Assembly: GCA_029973955.1 (NCBI GenBank)
Contig: JARKQJ010000115.1
Coordinates: forward strand, 62,001-126,000
Reading direction: 5' to 3'
DNA length: 64,000 bases
From: Paludibaculum sp.
Lineage (GTDB): Bacteria > Acidobacteriota > Terriglobia > Bryobacterales > Bryobacteraceae
The translations under genes were made by a program, and so were the position numbers. Positions 17,850-26,404 of this stretch are shown one piece after another (within the stretch, counting starts at the first letter, position 1; every line of letters starts with the position of its first letter). A model generated the notes under the pieces. That model did no database searches. It was given only the letters and a program-made list of their open reading frames with translations, and was not told where the DNA came from.

Positions 17850-18821
17850 CTAGATCAGCAGGCCGCCGTGGCCGAGGCACGCGATCTCCCAGCCCGAGAC
17901 CCGGTAGCGGGCGAGCATTGGCGGGAGTATCAGGTCTACCACGTTCGCTTTGGCGGACCGGAAGCAACCCGGCGCGGAAAGGATCGGAATCTCATCCTTG
18001 TAGCCGAGCAGAAGCAGGTTGCCCGGCTCCACCGGCGCGAGGAAGCGCTCCAGGTGCGCTCCGAGATTGACCATGGCGCGGCCGACAATATCATCCGGGC
18101 CGGCCGGCGCTGTGGTGGAAGCGATGAGGATGACGGTGGGGTTGGCTCGCGCCAGATGTCCGAGCGCCTTGGTCACACTATCCTCGTTTTCGGTGGTGGC
18201 CAGGGAGTAGCGCGGGGCCAGGCCGTACTTTTCCAGGCGCTGGCGCATGATCGGCTCGAAGAGCAGGCGGGCGCGGTCGCCCGAGCAGTGGTCGCTGTAG
18301 AGCACAGCGACAACCGGTTCGCGCACGGGGCGTGCCTGCAGGATGGGGCCGCGTTCGTTGAGGATGGAAACCACCGCATCCAGTTGTTGATGCGAAACGG
18401 CAAAGGGGGCGCTCTTCACGGTCGCCACGCGGTCGCCGGCGCGGGCAAAGGTGAAATTCGAGGTAGTGGCGATCACGATGGAGGCGGCGCAATTGATCTG
18501 CCGGAGCAGTTCATCGTCCACCAGCACGCAGCAATCCTCGGTGGCGAGCAGGTTGGCGCGGCCGCCGGCGGCGGCCCGGACCTCCAGCGCGCCGCAGCCG
18601 ATGCGAGCACCGACATGAAGCACGGCGTCGTCTTCCGAGATTTCGCCCTCATCCAATTCCGTCACCCAGATGGTCTGCAAGCCTTCGGTCTCCAGCAGCC
18701 GTACATCCTCCTCGCTGAGGATGTGGCCTTTGGAGAGCAATTTCCTGCCGCCGGGCCGGAAGATGGTGCAGCAAAGCACCCGGCCGTTGGCTTGTTTGAC
18801 TTCGATGGTTTGGGCTCGCAT
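17850..18821 (-). CDS. Molybdopterin-binding (MoeA/MobA-associated) domain protein
   Basis: A 323-aa cytoplasmic protein. The N-terminal part (about 1-140) resembles the small domain that precedes molybdenum cofactor cytidylyltransferases, and the C-terminal part (about 165-323) is a MoCF/MogA-type molybdopterin-binding fold, with STTAPAGPDDIVGRAM, PVEPGNLLLLGYKDEIPILS and a SAPGCFRSAKANVVDLILP closing motif. Such proteins act in molybdenum cofactor insertion or nucleotidylation, but no other Moco gene or molybdoenzyme is in the window. It starts 87 bp after the AGE-family gene on the same strand and is followed by a terminator. Confidence 0.8.
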   Translation of the reverse strand: MRAQTIEVKQANGRVLCCTIFRPGGRKLLSKGHILSEEDVRLLETEGLQTIWVTELDEGEISEDDAVLHVGARIGCGALEVRAAAGGRANLLATEDCCVLVDDELLRQINCAASIVIATTSNFTFARAGDRVATVKSAPFAVSHQQLDAVVSILNERGPILQARPVREPVVAVLYSDHCSGDRARLLFEPIMRQRLEKYGLAPRYSLATTENEDSVTKALGHLARANPTVILIASTTAPAGPDDIVGRAMVNLGAHLERFLAPVEPGNLLLLGYKDEIPILSAPGCFRSAKANVVDLILPPMLARYRVSGWEIACLGHGGLLI

Positions 18822-18908
18822 AGTTACCTTGGGTCCGGACGGCGCCGGAATCCTATGGGTACTAGTGGCGCAGGTTTTGGAAACCTCTCACCGCTGCGCG
18901 CCGGAATT

Positions 18909-20078
18909 TCACCGGCCGTCGGCCGCCTGGAGATCCAGCAAAGAGTAAAGCAGCATGCGGGGCACGTGGAAGCAGCCCTTATAGTTGTTGCCCTTCAGCG
19001 TGTGGGAAAGCGTTCCGTCGCGGTGGAGGTAGCCGAACCACTCGCCGTGCCGCGGGTCGGGAAAGCGGCTCCAACTCCAGTTATGGACCGCTTCAAGCCG
19101 GTTGAGCCATTTGGATTCACCGGTTTGCAGATAGGCGCGGAGCAACGCGTAGATAGCCTCGCAGTGCACCCACCACAGCTTCATGTCGGACTCCAGTTGC
19201 AGCATCGGGCGGCCGTCGATGTCGATGAAATAAAGGTAGCCGCCGAACTCCTGGTCCCAGGCCAGCTCACACGCCGCATCGAGAGCGCGCAGGAGCAGGG
19301 CCTCCACTTCCGCATCCGGGCAGAGCCGCAACGCCCGGCCGAGGATCCAATAGATCTCGAAGATGCTGCCGGCACAGATCAACCTCGCGTCGGGTGTCGA
19401 CTTACGCAAAGAGGGATCGAGTGTAGCGGTTTCATGCAGCAGCCCCGTGGCCGGGTCCACGTGCAGGCGGATGTCTCGCAGGCACTTGCGTAGCATCTCC
19501 AGGTCGCCGATCTCCAAGGCCAGGGAAGCCAGGATGTAAATATCGGCGAGATTGGAACTGGCCGTGCCTCCGCTCAGCGCAGGCCGGCCCAGCAGTGCCG
19601 GATTGGCAATCCACCCGGAAAGCCGCGCATAGAGTTCCAATGCCTTCTCGCGGTACCATTCCTCGCCGCTGGCCTTGGCGAACTCCCAGAATCCCAGCGC
19701 CACGAAGCCCGCGCCATAGGGCTTGCGTTGATAGAAGGAAGGGAGCCCTTCGCGCGTCAGAGAAAAGTAGCAGCGCCCCTGGTCGTCGAAAACATGCCGC
19801 CGCAGGAACCCGGCGCCCAGGCGCGCGGCATCCAGCCATTCGGGCCTTCGTTCAAAGCTGTTATAGAGCTTTGAGAGTGTCCATACCTGCCGGCCATTCA
19901 GCCAGACGTATTTCCGCGTGTCATAAACCTGCCCTTCCCGGTCGAGGCACGTGAAGAAGCCGCCGTGCTCCTTGTCGATGGAATGGCGAAGCCAAAACGG
20001 GATGACCGATTCAAACAGGTTCTGCCCGTAAAGCCCACTGAGTTGGCTGAGCATGCGAAGTCCAGTGTAACTGACCAC
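18909..20078 (-). CDS. N-acylglucosamine/cellobiose 2-epimerase family protein
   Basis: A 389-aa (alpha/alpha)6-barrel protein of the AGE family. Family landmarks include the early segment IDKEHGGFFTCLDREGQ, KYVWLNGRQVWTLSKLY (containing an Arg expected in the sugar site), a SSNLADIYILASLALE helix, SDMKLWWVHCEAIYALL (His and Glu) and GEWFGYLHRDGT. Members epimerise N-acetylglucosamine, cellobiose or mannose at C2, or isomerise aldoses; the substrate is not resolved here. No signal peptide is seen. The start is GTG at 20078 or ATG at 20054; the ATG leaves about 50 bp to the divergent antiporter start. Confidence 0.87.
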   Translation of the reverse strand: MVSYTGLRMLSQLSGLYGQNLFESVIPFWLRHSIDKEHGGFFTCLDREGQVYDTRKYVWLNGRQVWTLSKLYNSFERRPEWLDAARLGAGFLRRHVFDDQGRCYFSLTREGLPSFYQRKPYGAGFVALGFWEFAKASGEEWYREKALELYARLSGWIANPALLGRPALSGGTASSNLADIYILASLALEIGDLEMLRKCLRDIRLHVDPATGLLHETATLDPSLRKSTPDARLICAGSIFEIYWILGRALRLCPDAEVEALLLRALDAACELAWDQEFGGYLYFIDIDGRPMLQLESDMKLWWVHCEAIYALLRAYLQTGESKWLNRLEAVHNWSWSRFPDPRHGEWFGYLHRDGTLSHTLKGNNYKGCFHVPRMLLYSLLDLQAADGR

Positions 20079-20102
20079 TTGCAGCCGGGGGCGGCTCGTG
20101 AG

Positions 20103-21374
20103 ATGCTTCCACTCATGGCTGAAGCGCTGTTTGGTATTGGGCTGCTGGTCTTTGTGTCCCTGGCTTTCTCGGCTCTATTCAAAAAGACTCTCGTTCCGGA
20201 CGTACTGCTGTTGATCCTTCTGGGCGTCGCCATCGGTCCCGCGGCACTCCATTGGGTGGTGCCCGCTGATCTGGGCAAAGTAGGCGGCGTGCTGAGCACC
20301 GTGGCACTGGTGGTGATCCTCTTCGAAGGAGGAACCACGCTCAACATCGATCTGTTGAAGAAGATGCTGAAGACCACCGGCTCACTGGCGGGCCTCACCT
20401 TCCTGATGACCGTTCTGGTCTTCACCTGCTTCGGCCACTGGCTGCTGGGCTTGAACTGGATGGGGAGCATCGTCCTGGGGCTGATCGTCGGCAACATCTC
20501 GCCGGCGGTAGCGCTCCCGATTGCGAACTCGCTCGGAATGAGAGAGCCGGTCAAGACGGTGCTCATTCTGGAGACGGGCCTCACCGATGTACTGTCCATT
20601 GTCTTGGTCTTCGGCATGTTGAACAGCCCGGCGGGAGACCTGCATCCGGGCAAGCTAGTCGGAACCATCCTGGCCAGCCTGGCGATGGCGGGCGTTATCG
20701 GAATCGCCGGGGGATTGCTGTGGGCGGCTGTGCTGAACGCGTTGCGCCAGTTCCCGAACACCTCTTTTGCCGTCTTTGCCTGGATCTTCATCCTCTATGG
20801 CGTGGCGGACATCCTGGGCTTCAGTGGAGCGATCGCGGCGCTGGCCTTCGGCGCCTCCCTCACCAACTACCAGCGCCTGCCGCTGCACAATGTCTCGCTC
20901 TTCCGCGAGCGCAACATGGGTGAGTTGTCCAAGACAGACATGGAGTTCATCCACGAAGTGATCTTCCTATTGAAGACGTTCTTCTTCGTCTACCTGGGCC
21001 TCTCGATTCAGTTCAGGAATCCCATCTATCTGCTGCTGGTGCTGGGGGCCGTCATTGTAGTGTATGTTTGCAGGGCGCTGATCGTCCGTAAGGTATTGCA
21101 CGGCGTGAGTCCTGGCTGGGAAGAGAGCTACGAAATGTCGGTCATGGCGCCGAAAGGGCTGGCCGCGGCGGTGTTGGCCAGCGCTCCGGCGGAGCGTGGC
21201 ATGGAGGGCGGCGACGCGATCCAATCGGCGGCCTACTTCATCGTCCTGGTGACGATCACCGTCACGGCGCTGTTGATTCCGCTCATGAAGCGGGAAGCGG
21301 TGGCGAGGACGGCGCGTGGCTTCTTCGGCTTCTCCGAGCCAGAGAACCTGGAACCAGCGGCCAACGAGTACTAA
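20103..21374 (+). CDS. Cation:proton antiporter (CPA family)
   Basis: A polytopic membrane protein of about 423 aa. I start it at ATG 20103 (MLPLMAEALFGIG), although ATG 20115 is equally possible; the longer frame upstream is hydrophilic and runs opposite the epimerase gene. About twelve hydrophobic helices follow, with the charged motif LETGLTDVLSIVLVFG in the position of the Asn-Asp/Asp-Asp ion site of CPA antiporters (here Thr-Asp), and the re-entrant-like GNISPAVALPIANSLG segment. It probably exchanges Na+ or K+ for H+. No regulatory RCK domain is present. It is divergent from the AGE-family gene. Confidence 0.85.
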   Translation: MLPLMAEALFGIGLLVFVSLAFSALFKKTLVPDVLLLILLGVAIGPAALHWVVPADLGKVGGVLSTVALVVILFEGGTTLNIDLLKKMLKTTGSLAGLTFLMTVLVFTCFGHWLLGLNWMGSIVLGLIVGNISPAVALPIANSLGMREPVKTVLILETGLTDVLSIVLVFGMLNSPAGDLHPGKLVGTILASLAMAGVIGIAGGLLWAAVLNALRQFPNTSFAVFAWIFILYGVADILGFSGAIAALAFGASLTNYQRLPLHNVSLFRERNMGELSKTDMEFIHEVIFLLKTFFFVYLGLSIQFRNPIYLLLVLGAVIVVYVCRALIVRKVLHGVSPGWEESYEMSVMAPKGLAAAVLASAPAERGMEGGDAIQSAAYFIVLVTITVTALLIPLMKREAVARTARGFFGFSEPENLEPAANEY

Positions 21375-21522
21375 ACAGTACCTGCCATCGAGTCTTCGGC
21401 GTTTCGGCCCACCGAAAAATGCAAAATACACCTAGATGGGTGAAATTGATTGTTCCAGCCTAAAGGATACGGCTATCCCATGACGATTGATAGAGGTATC
21501 GCGTCAGGTGCTGGAAACGATT
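21375..21522 (+). promoter_or_regulatory. Leader region before the Tad-like genes, possibly structured
   Basis: This 148-bp gap is AT-richer than its surroundings. It contains AGCC-TAAAGGATACGGCT-ATCC, in which AGCC/GGCT and GGATA/TATCC interleave so that a small pseudoknot could form. I could not match it to a known riboswitch class; the invariant core of c-di-GMP-I aptamers is absent. Confidence 0.25.
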
Positions 21523-22704
21523 ATGAAAAAGCAATCATCCAGTTCGCAGCAGAGGGCTCGTTCGGGAAGACGGGACCGGGGATTCAGCCTCTTGTTGCTC
21601 GGCGTGTTGTTGTCCGTCATGCTCGGCATCCTGGGGTTGGCGTTCGACTGCGGCCGAATGTTCATCGTCAAGAACGAGCTGCAGACATTTTGTGACTCCG
21701 CCGTCATCGCGAGCGTCCGCAACCTGGATGGCACGAAGAGCGGCGTGCAACTGGCGCACACCACCGCTCAGCAAGGGCCCCTGGGGACGGCGGTTCCCAA
21801 CGGAGTGAACTTCGACACGTCGCCTGTGACGACGGCGGTGGACACCTATGCCAACACCTTCAACGGAGCGTACATCGGCTACAACTGGGCGTCGATGTTC
21901 CCGACGAACACTTTCCGGTTCATGCGGGTGGAAGCCAGTTCCGTCGTTAAGCTCTATTTCCTGGGCGCCGTACAGCGCAGCCTCAGCGGCGTTACGATTC
22001 GCGCATCGGCCATCGCGGGTCAACAGGAACAGCCGGCGCTGTTCAACAACGGAGGCCTGATCCCCTTTTCGCCCGCCGCCCACAATGCCAGTGACTCGAA
22101 GTACTTCGGCCTCATCCCCGGCCAGCGCTATACGCTCAAGTGGGGAAAGCAAGGCGCCAGCACGGATTGTCCGGGCGATCTAGGCTGGACCAAGGCGAAT
22201 TCATTTCCGGCACAACGCGGCTACCTGGATCTGGGCCAGGGCAACGGGGCCAGCGGTCTGCGGAAAGCAATCGAGTTTGGCGGTTTTCCGGACGGCATCC
22301 ACGTGCCGACCACCGTCGATGCAGGTGACGTTCTCGACGCGGTGCCTGGCAATAAGTCGCCCTCGCTGACTGCCGTAATGAACCGGTCAAATCAGGATCC
22401 GGATCAGACTTCCACGACGTGGGAGCAATATAAAAGCAAGCTCCAGCAAGGTATTGCCAACGGCCGCCGTTTGGTGACCACCATCATCGACGATCCAGAC
22501 CAGTCCACTCCCGGTGGGAATGGAACCTACAAGGCGATCGGGTTCGGAGAGTTTCTGCTCGATCCGGCCGCGGTGTACGACCAGAACGACCAGAGTGGCA
22601 ACGGCTCTTACTGTGCAACCTACATCGGCCCGGCCAACTTGAACGGAGGGGGGACGGGCGGCAACAGCGGAACATCCATGTATCGCATTGTTCTCTACAG
22701 GTAG
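21523..22704 (+). CDS. TadG-like pilus-associated protein
   Basis: A 393-aa protein with an N-terminal hydrophobic segment (GFSLLLLGVLLSVMLGILGLAFDCGRMF) of the TadG/TadE-like kind, followed by the usual helix (VKNELQTFCDSAVIASVRNLDG) and a long extracytoplasmic domain with no further recognised fold. I start at ATG 21523 (MKKQSS), which has GGAAA upstream; the 12 residues before it in the open frame look accidental. Such proteins are minor components of Tad/Flp pili. It is the first of three same-strand genes of this type, and no CpaF-like ATPase or secretin is present in the window. Confidence 0.82.
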   Translation: MKKQSSSSQQRARSGRRDRGFSLLLLGVLLSVMLGILGLAFDCGRMFIVKNELQTFCDSAVIASVRNLDGTKSGVQLAHTTAQQGPLGTAVPNGVNFDTSPVTTAVDTYANTFNGAYIGYNWASMFPTNTFRFMRVEASSVVKLYFLGAVQRSLSGVTIRASAIAGQQEQPALFNNGGLIPFSPAAHNASDSKYFGLIPGQRYTLKWGKQGASTDCPGDLGWTKANSFPAQRGYLDLGQGNGASGLRKAIEFGGFPDGIHVPTTVDAGDVLDAVPGNKSPSLTAVMNRSNQDPDQTSTTWEQYKSKLQQGIANGRRLVTTIIDDPDQSTPGGNGTYKAIGFGEFLLDPAAVYDQNDQSGNGSYCATYIGPANLNGGGTGGNSGTSMYRIVLYR

Positions 22705-22711
22705 TTGAACT

Positions 22712-23164
22712 ATGTCCCTCCAAAGAAACAAACAGAACGCGCGGCGCGGCGCCGCCATGGTTGAATTCGCGGTGGGGATCGCCCTGTTGTGGGCGCTCTT
22801 TGCCGGCGTCTACCAGTACGGATACTCGATATTCATCTACAACCGGCTACAGCTCAGCATCTCGAATGCAGCGATGTATGCATCGATGACCACCTACGAC
22901 GCCTCGTACCCGAACAACTTCCTCGACACCATCAAGAACCTGGCGGTGTATGGAAAAGTCACCGGCGGTACAAAGGCCGTGGTGCCTGGGCTGACGCGCG
23001 AGAACATCGAGATCATCACAAATCCGATCGCCGGTCTGCCCACAGTGGTTACCATTCGCGTGAGGAACTACCAGGTCCCCTCCATCTTTGCCCGCTATAT
23101 GCTCAGGGACAAACCCCGGGTAACCACGCTCTTCATCGGCCAAGTGACCTGTTCCACCTGCTAG
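22712..23164 (+). CDS. TadE-like pseudopilin family protein
   Basis: A 150-aa protein with the TadE signature: a short basic N-terminus, then RRGAAMVEFAVGIALLWALFAG..QYGY as its single membrane helix, and a small extracytoplasmic domain. The Gly-Ala-Ala-Met-Val-Glu pattern places a Glu five residues into the mature part, as in prepilin-like proteins. It starts 7 bp after the TadG-like gene. Two Cys residues close the chain (QVTCSTC), unusual for a TadE protein and able to form a disulfide. Confidence 0.85.
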   Translation: MSLQRNKQNARRGAAMVEFAVGIALLWALFAGVYQYGYSIFIYNRLQLSISNAAMYASMTTYDASYPNNFLDTIKNLAVYGKVTGGTKAVVPGLTRENIEIITNPIAGLPTVVTIRVRNYQVPSIFARYMLRDKPRVTTLFIGQVTCSTC

Positions 23165-23174
23165 GGAGGCGGCT

Positions 23175-23609
23175 ATGCGCAAGAAGAGACAAAACGGTCA
23201 AACACTCGTGGAAAGCTCCCTGGTCCTGTTGGCAATGCTGATGATGATTCTCTTCATCTTCGACATCGGCAGGGCGATGTTCCTGGGCGAGTATGTCACG
23301 GAGAGGGCGCGGCAGACCGCGCGCATGGCGACAGTGAACAACTGGCGCAAGTCGGATGTGCAGAACTATCTGGTCTACGGCAAGACGCAAGCTCCCGACG
23401 ACAGCGCCAACAAGCCTGGCTTCATGGGCTTGAGGCCGTCGCAAGTGGAGTACGCCGTGCTCGGGACCCAGCGCAGCGGAGATCTGCGCGTGCAGGTCTC
23501 GGTGAGCAATGTTCAATCCCTGATGTTCACTCCCAAGCTGGCAGGATCCTACCGGTTCCCCACCATCACGGTGGAGCTGCCCGCACAGAGCCTGGGCGCG
23601 ATCAACTGA
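23175..23609 (+). CDS. TadE-like pseudopilin family protein
   Basis: A 144-aa protein of the same design as its neighbour: NGQTLVESSLVLLAMLMMILFIFDIGRAMF supplies the prepilin-like motif and the membrane helix, followed by YVTERARQTARMATV and a C-terminal soluble domain. A GGAGG ribosome-binding site lies in the 10-bp gap. The three genes probably form one transcript for minor pilin or envelope-anchored subunits processed by a prepilin peptidase encoded elsewhere. Confidence 0.85.
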   Translation: MRKKRQNGQTLVESSLVLLAMLMMILFIFDIGRAMFLGEYVTERARQTARMATVNNWRKSDVQNYLVYGKTQAPDDSANKPGFMGLRPSQVEYAVLGTQRSGDLRVQVSVSNVQSLMFTPKLAGSYRFPTITVELPAQSLGAIN

Positions 23610-23774
23610 TTTCCCGCCGCGGAAACACTCACGCTACCGCGGTGCTGCCAGTCTCCGTTTCGCCGTGGACTGGCGCACATCCATAGCAGGCAAGCGAGGC
23701 ACTTTCCCGCCGCGGCGGCTTGGTCTGTGTTCTTTGGGGGAAGTGCGAAACGGCGGGGGGTCCTAAAACAAGTA

Positions 23775-23851
<77 letters not shown>

Positions 23852-23913
23852 GCACTTGTTGCGGACATTTCAAATATACCATGCCGGGCGCCGCGCCGCC
23901 AAAAGCCGCTGGT

Positions 23914-26271
23914 CTAAAAACGCCAGTCCAGTCCAATGAGCGGGAACAGGCCCATCTGTTCGTTCACCTCCGGCCGGTTAGTGGCGCGATTCCAAAGATA
24001 ACTGGAGAAGTTCTTTCGATTGGTGAGGTTCTGGACGCCGGCGAAAACGATCAGGGGCTTGTCGCGCACGGTGAAGGTGCGGTCGATTCGGAAGTCGACG
24101 CGGAAGTAGTCGCTGGCGCGCAGGGCGGCGATGCGGGTGAGGTCGAAGACGCCGCGGCGCTGAGCGAGCGAGGTCTTCTCGTCGAAGGGGGTATAGGGCC
24201 GTCCGTCGAGGTAAGAGACGCGCAGGCCGGCCTCCCACTTGCGGTTGAAGCGGTAGCCGCCGGTGAAGTTCGCGATGATGGGGTAATCAAATGAGGCCGG
24301 ACGCCGGATGCCGTCGAGCCCGGCCTGGCGGGCCTGGGAGAAGGCCAGATTGGCCTGTCCAAACCACTTGTTGGTGAACTTCTTTTCGAGGAATAGCTCG
24401 ATGCCGCGCACGCGGCCGCGGCCGGCGCTGGTGAGCGGGAAGAGCAGGTCGTTAACGGCGAATGTGTCGCCCACGTTGGCCAGTGAAACGCTGGGGAACT
24501 GCAGGGCGACGGGGTAATCCTTGTAGTTCTTCTGGTAGGCCTCCAGCGTGATGCGCAGCGTGGGGCTGGCGGTGTAGTGGAAGCCGGTGACGTAGTGTTC
24601 GGCGCGCCAGGGGATGAGGCTGCGGTTCTGGGGGAAGGCGGAGACGAAGAGGAAGAAGGGCTGCTGGAAGTACTGGCCATAGCTCATCTTCCAGGCGAGT
24701 TTCGGGGTGAGACGGTAGCTGAGGCCGGCGCGCGGGCTGAAGCGCGTGGCGCCCAGGTACTGATAGTTATCGAAGCGGCCGCCCAAGGTGAGGTTGAGGC
24801 GCTTGGTGACGTCCTTGGTGGATTGGAAATAGGCGCTGTTCTGGTAGGCGCGGAACTTGCGCTGGAGGTCGAGCGGGTTGACGTCAGGCACGGGGGAGAA
24901 CGGCACGTCGCTGCCCAGCGGGGATTGGACGAGGTAGTCCGGGCGGAAGATCTTGAAGTTGGTGCCGGTCTGGATCTTGCCGGCGCGGCCGGCGAAGAGG
25001 GTGAGGTCGTATTTGAAGGTGGTTTCGTTCTCGCCGGAGCGGTCCTTGAAGATGACGGGGGCCATGGCGATGAGGTCGTCATTTGAGGTGCCGGGCGGCG
25101 GCGGGGGGGTGATGCGGACCAGGTCCTTCACCTGCTGATTGACGCGGGCGACGGAGGTGGTAACGCCCAGCAGGCCGACGGCGCGCTCACCGAACAGGTA
25201 CTGCCAGTTGAAGCCGGTGGCGCTGCGCCAGCCGCGGTAGCGGATGTCGAGGGTGCTGATCTCCTCCTTGCCTCGGTTTTCGTCGTTGAGGCCGAGGCGG
25301 ATGTCGTCCACGCCGGTGATGTTGGCGGCCCAGATGCGGTCGCGGGAGGTGAGGTCGTAGAGGATTTTGCCATTGAAGGTGTAGGTGACGGGCACGCCGC
25401 CGAAGCCGACGTCTTTGGTGAAGGCGTCGAGGAAGCTGCGCCGGAAAGAGGCGATCCAGGAGCCCTTGCCGCGGTTGATGGGACCATCGAGGATGCCGCC
25501 GAGGCCGCCGGAGCCGAGGGTGAGACGGCCGCCGAAGCGCTGCCGGTTGCCTTCTTTCTGAGCGATCTGGAGGATGTTGGAGGTGCGGTTCACGAAGGGG
25601 GCTGGGTAGCCGCCGCTGAGGAAGGTGACGTCCTGGATGAGCTGGGCGTCGAGGATGCTGTTGGTGCCGCCGGCGGAGGCGAAGTTGGCGAAGTTGTTGA
25701 TGTTGGGGATCTCGATGTTGTCGATGATGAAGAGGTTTTCCAGCGGACTGCCGCCGCGCACGATGATGTCGTTGCGGAAGTCGTCGGAGCCGATGGCGAC
25801 GCCAGGCAGGGTCTGGACGTAGCGGGAGACGTCCTGGTTGGCGCCGGCCATCGTCCACACCTCCTTGCCTGCGATGAGGTAGCCGGAATTCTTCACCTCT
25901 TCGGGCGCGACGGAGACGCTTTCGGCCACGGTGAGCGTCTGCTGCGAGGGGGCGAGCGCAGGCAGATCGATATCCACGGTGGTTTCCACGCCGGCGCGCA
26001 CATCGACGGCAGAGCTGCGAAAGGCCGGCTGGGCGGCCATCGTGATCTCGAGCTGGTAGGATCCGGAGCGCAGTTCGGCCAGGCGGTAGCGGCCCGATTC
26101 CGAGGTGGTGGCGCAGCGCGGGGTATCCGCGGCGCAGATGCGGACGCCGGCGGCGGGTGCGCCGCCGGGCGCCTTGACCACGCCAGTGACGGCGCCCGCG
26201 CCGGTAATGTCCTGCGCGAAGGCGAAGCAGGACAAGCACCCCAGCGCGGCAAGCGTTCTACGAAGAGGCAT
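23914..26271 (-). CDS. TonB-dependent receptor with carboxypeptidase regulatory-like domain
   Basis: About 785 aa, beginning MPLRRTLAALGCLSCFAFAQ as a signal peptide. ATG 26283 and TTG 26307 are also in frame; none has a clear ribosome-binding site. A carboxypeptidase-regulatory-like sandwich (about 20-105, GVVKAPGGAPAAGVRICAAD) precedes a plug domain (about 125-235, YVQTLPGVAIGSDDFRNDII and VRGGSPLENLFIIDNIEIPN) and a 22-strand-type barrel ending LFPLIGLDWRF. The plug is much more canonical than in the larger receptor near the left end. The ligand is unknown. It lies directly after the tRNA and is divergent from the GH109-like gene. Confidence 0.92.
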   Translation of the reverse strand: MPLRRTLAALGCLSCFAFAQDITGAGAVTGVVKAPGGAPAAGVRICAADTPRCATTSESGRYRLAELRSGSYQLEITMAAQPAFRSSAVDVRAGVETTVDIDLPALAPSQQTLTVAESVSVAPEEVKNSGYLIAGKEVWTMAGANQDVSRYVQTLPGVAIGSDDFRNDIIVRGGSPLENLFIIDNIEIPNINNFANFASAGGTNSILDAQLIQDVTFLSGGYPAPFVNRTSNILQIAQKEGNRQRFGGRLTLGSGGLGGILDGPINRGKGSWIASFRRSFLDAFTKDVGFGGVPVTYTFNGKILYDLTSRDRIWAANITGVDDIRLGLNDENRGKEEISTLDIRYRGWRSATGFNWQYLFGERAVGLLGVTTSVARVNQQVKDLVRITPPPPPGTSNDDLIAMAPVIFKDRSGENETTFKYDLTLFAGRAGKIQTGTNFKIFRPDYLVQSPLGSDVPFSPVPDVNPLDLQRKFRAYQNSAYFQSTKDVTKRLNLTLGGRFDNYQYLGATRFSPRAGLSYRLTPKLAWKMSYGQYFQQPFFLFVSAFPQNRSLIPWRAEHYVTGFHYTASPTLRITLEAYQKNYKDYPVALQFPSVSLANVGDTFAVNDLLFPLTSAGRGRVRGIELFLEKKFTNKWFGQANLAFSQARQAGLDGIRRPASFDYPIIANFTGGYRFNRKWEAGLRVSYLDGRPYTPFDEKTSLAQRRGVFDLTRIAALRASDYFRVDFRIDRTFTVRDKPLIVFAGVQNLTNRKNFSSYLWNRATNRPEVNEQMGLFPLIGLDWRF

Positions 26272-26404
26272 AGTTGGAGTCATGAACTTGGAGAGGTAGA
26301 TCGGCAATCAGGTTTCCCCAAGCGTTTGGATGGCAGGGGCTGGGCGGCGGGTGGAAAAAATGTCGGAACGGCGGATGTAGCATAGGGGACACAGGAGTCC
26401 GAGT

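Noticed and set aside
21420..21522. c-di-GMP-I (GEMM) riboswitch before the Tad-like genes
   Set aside because: A GCCTAAA segment and pairing potential are present, but the GCAAA and the other invariant core positions are missing.
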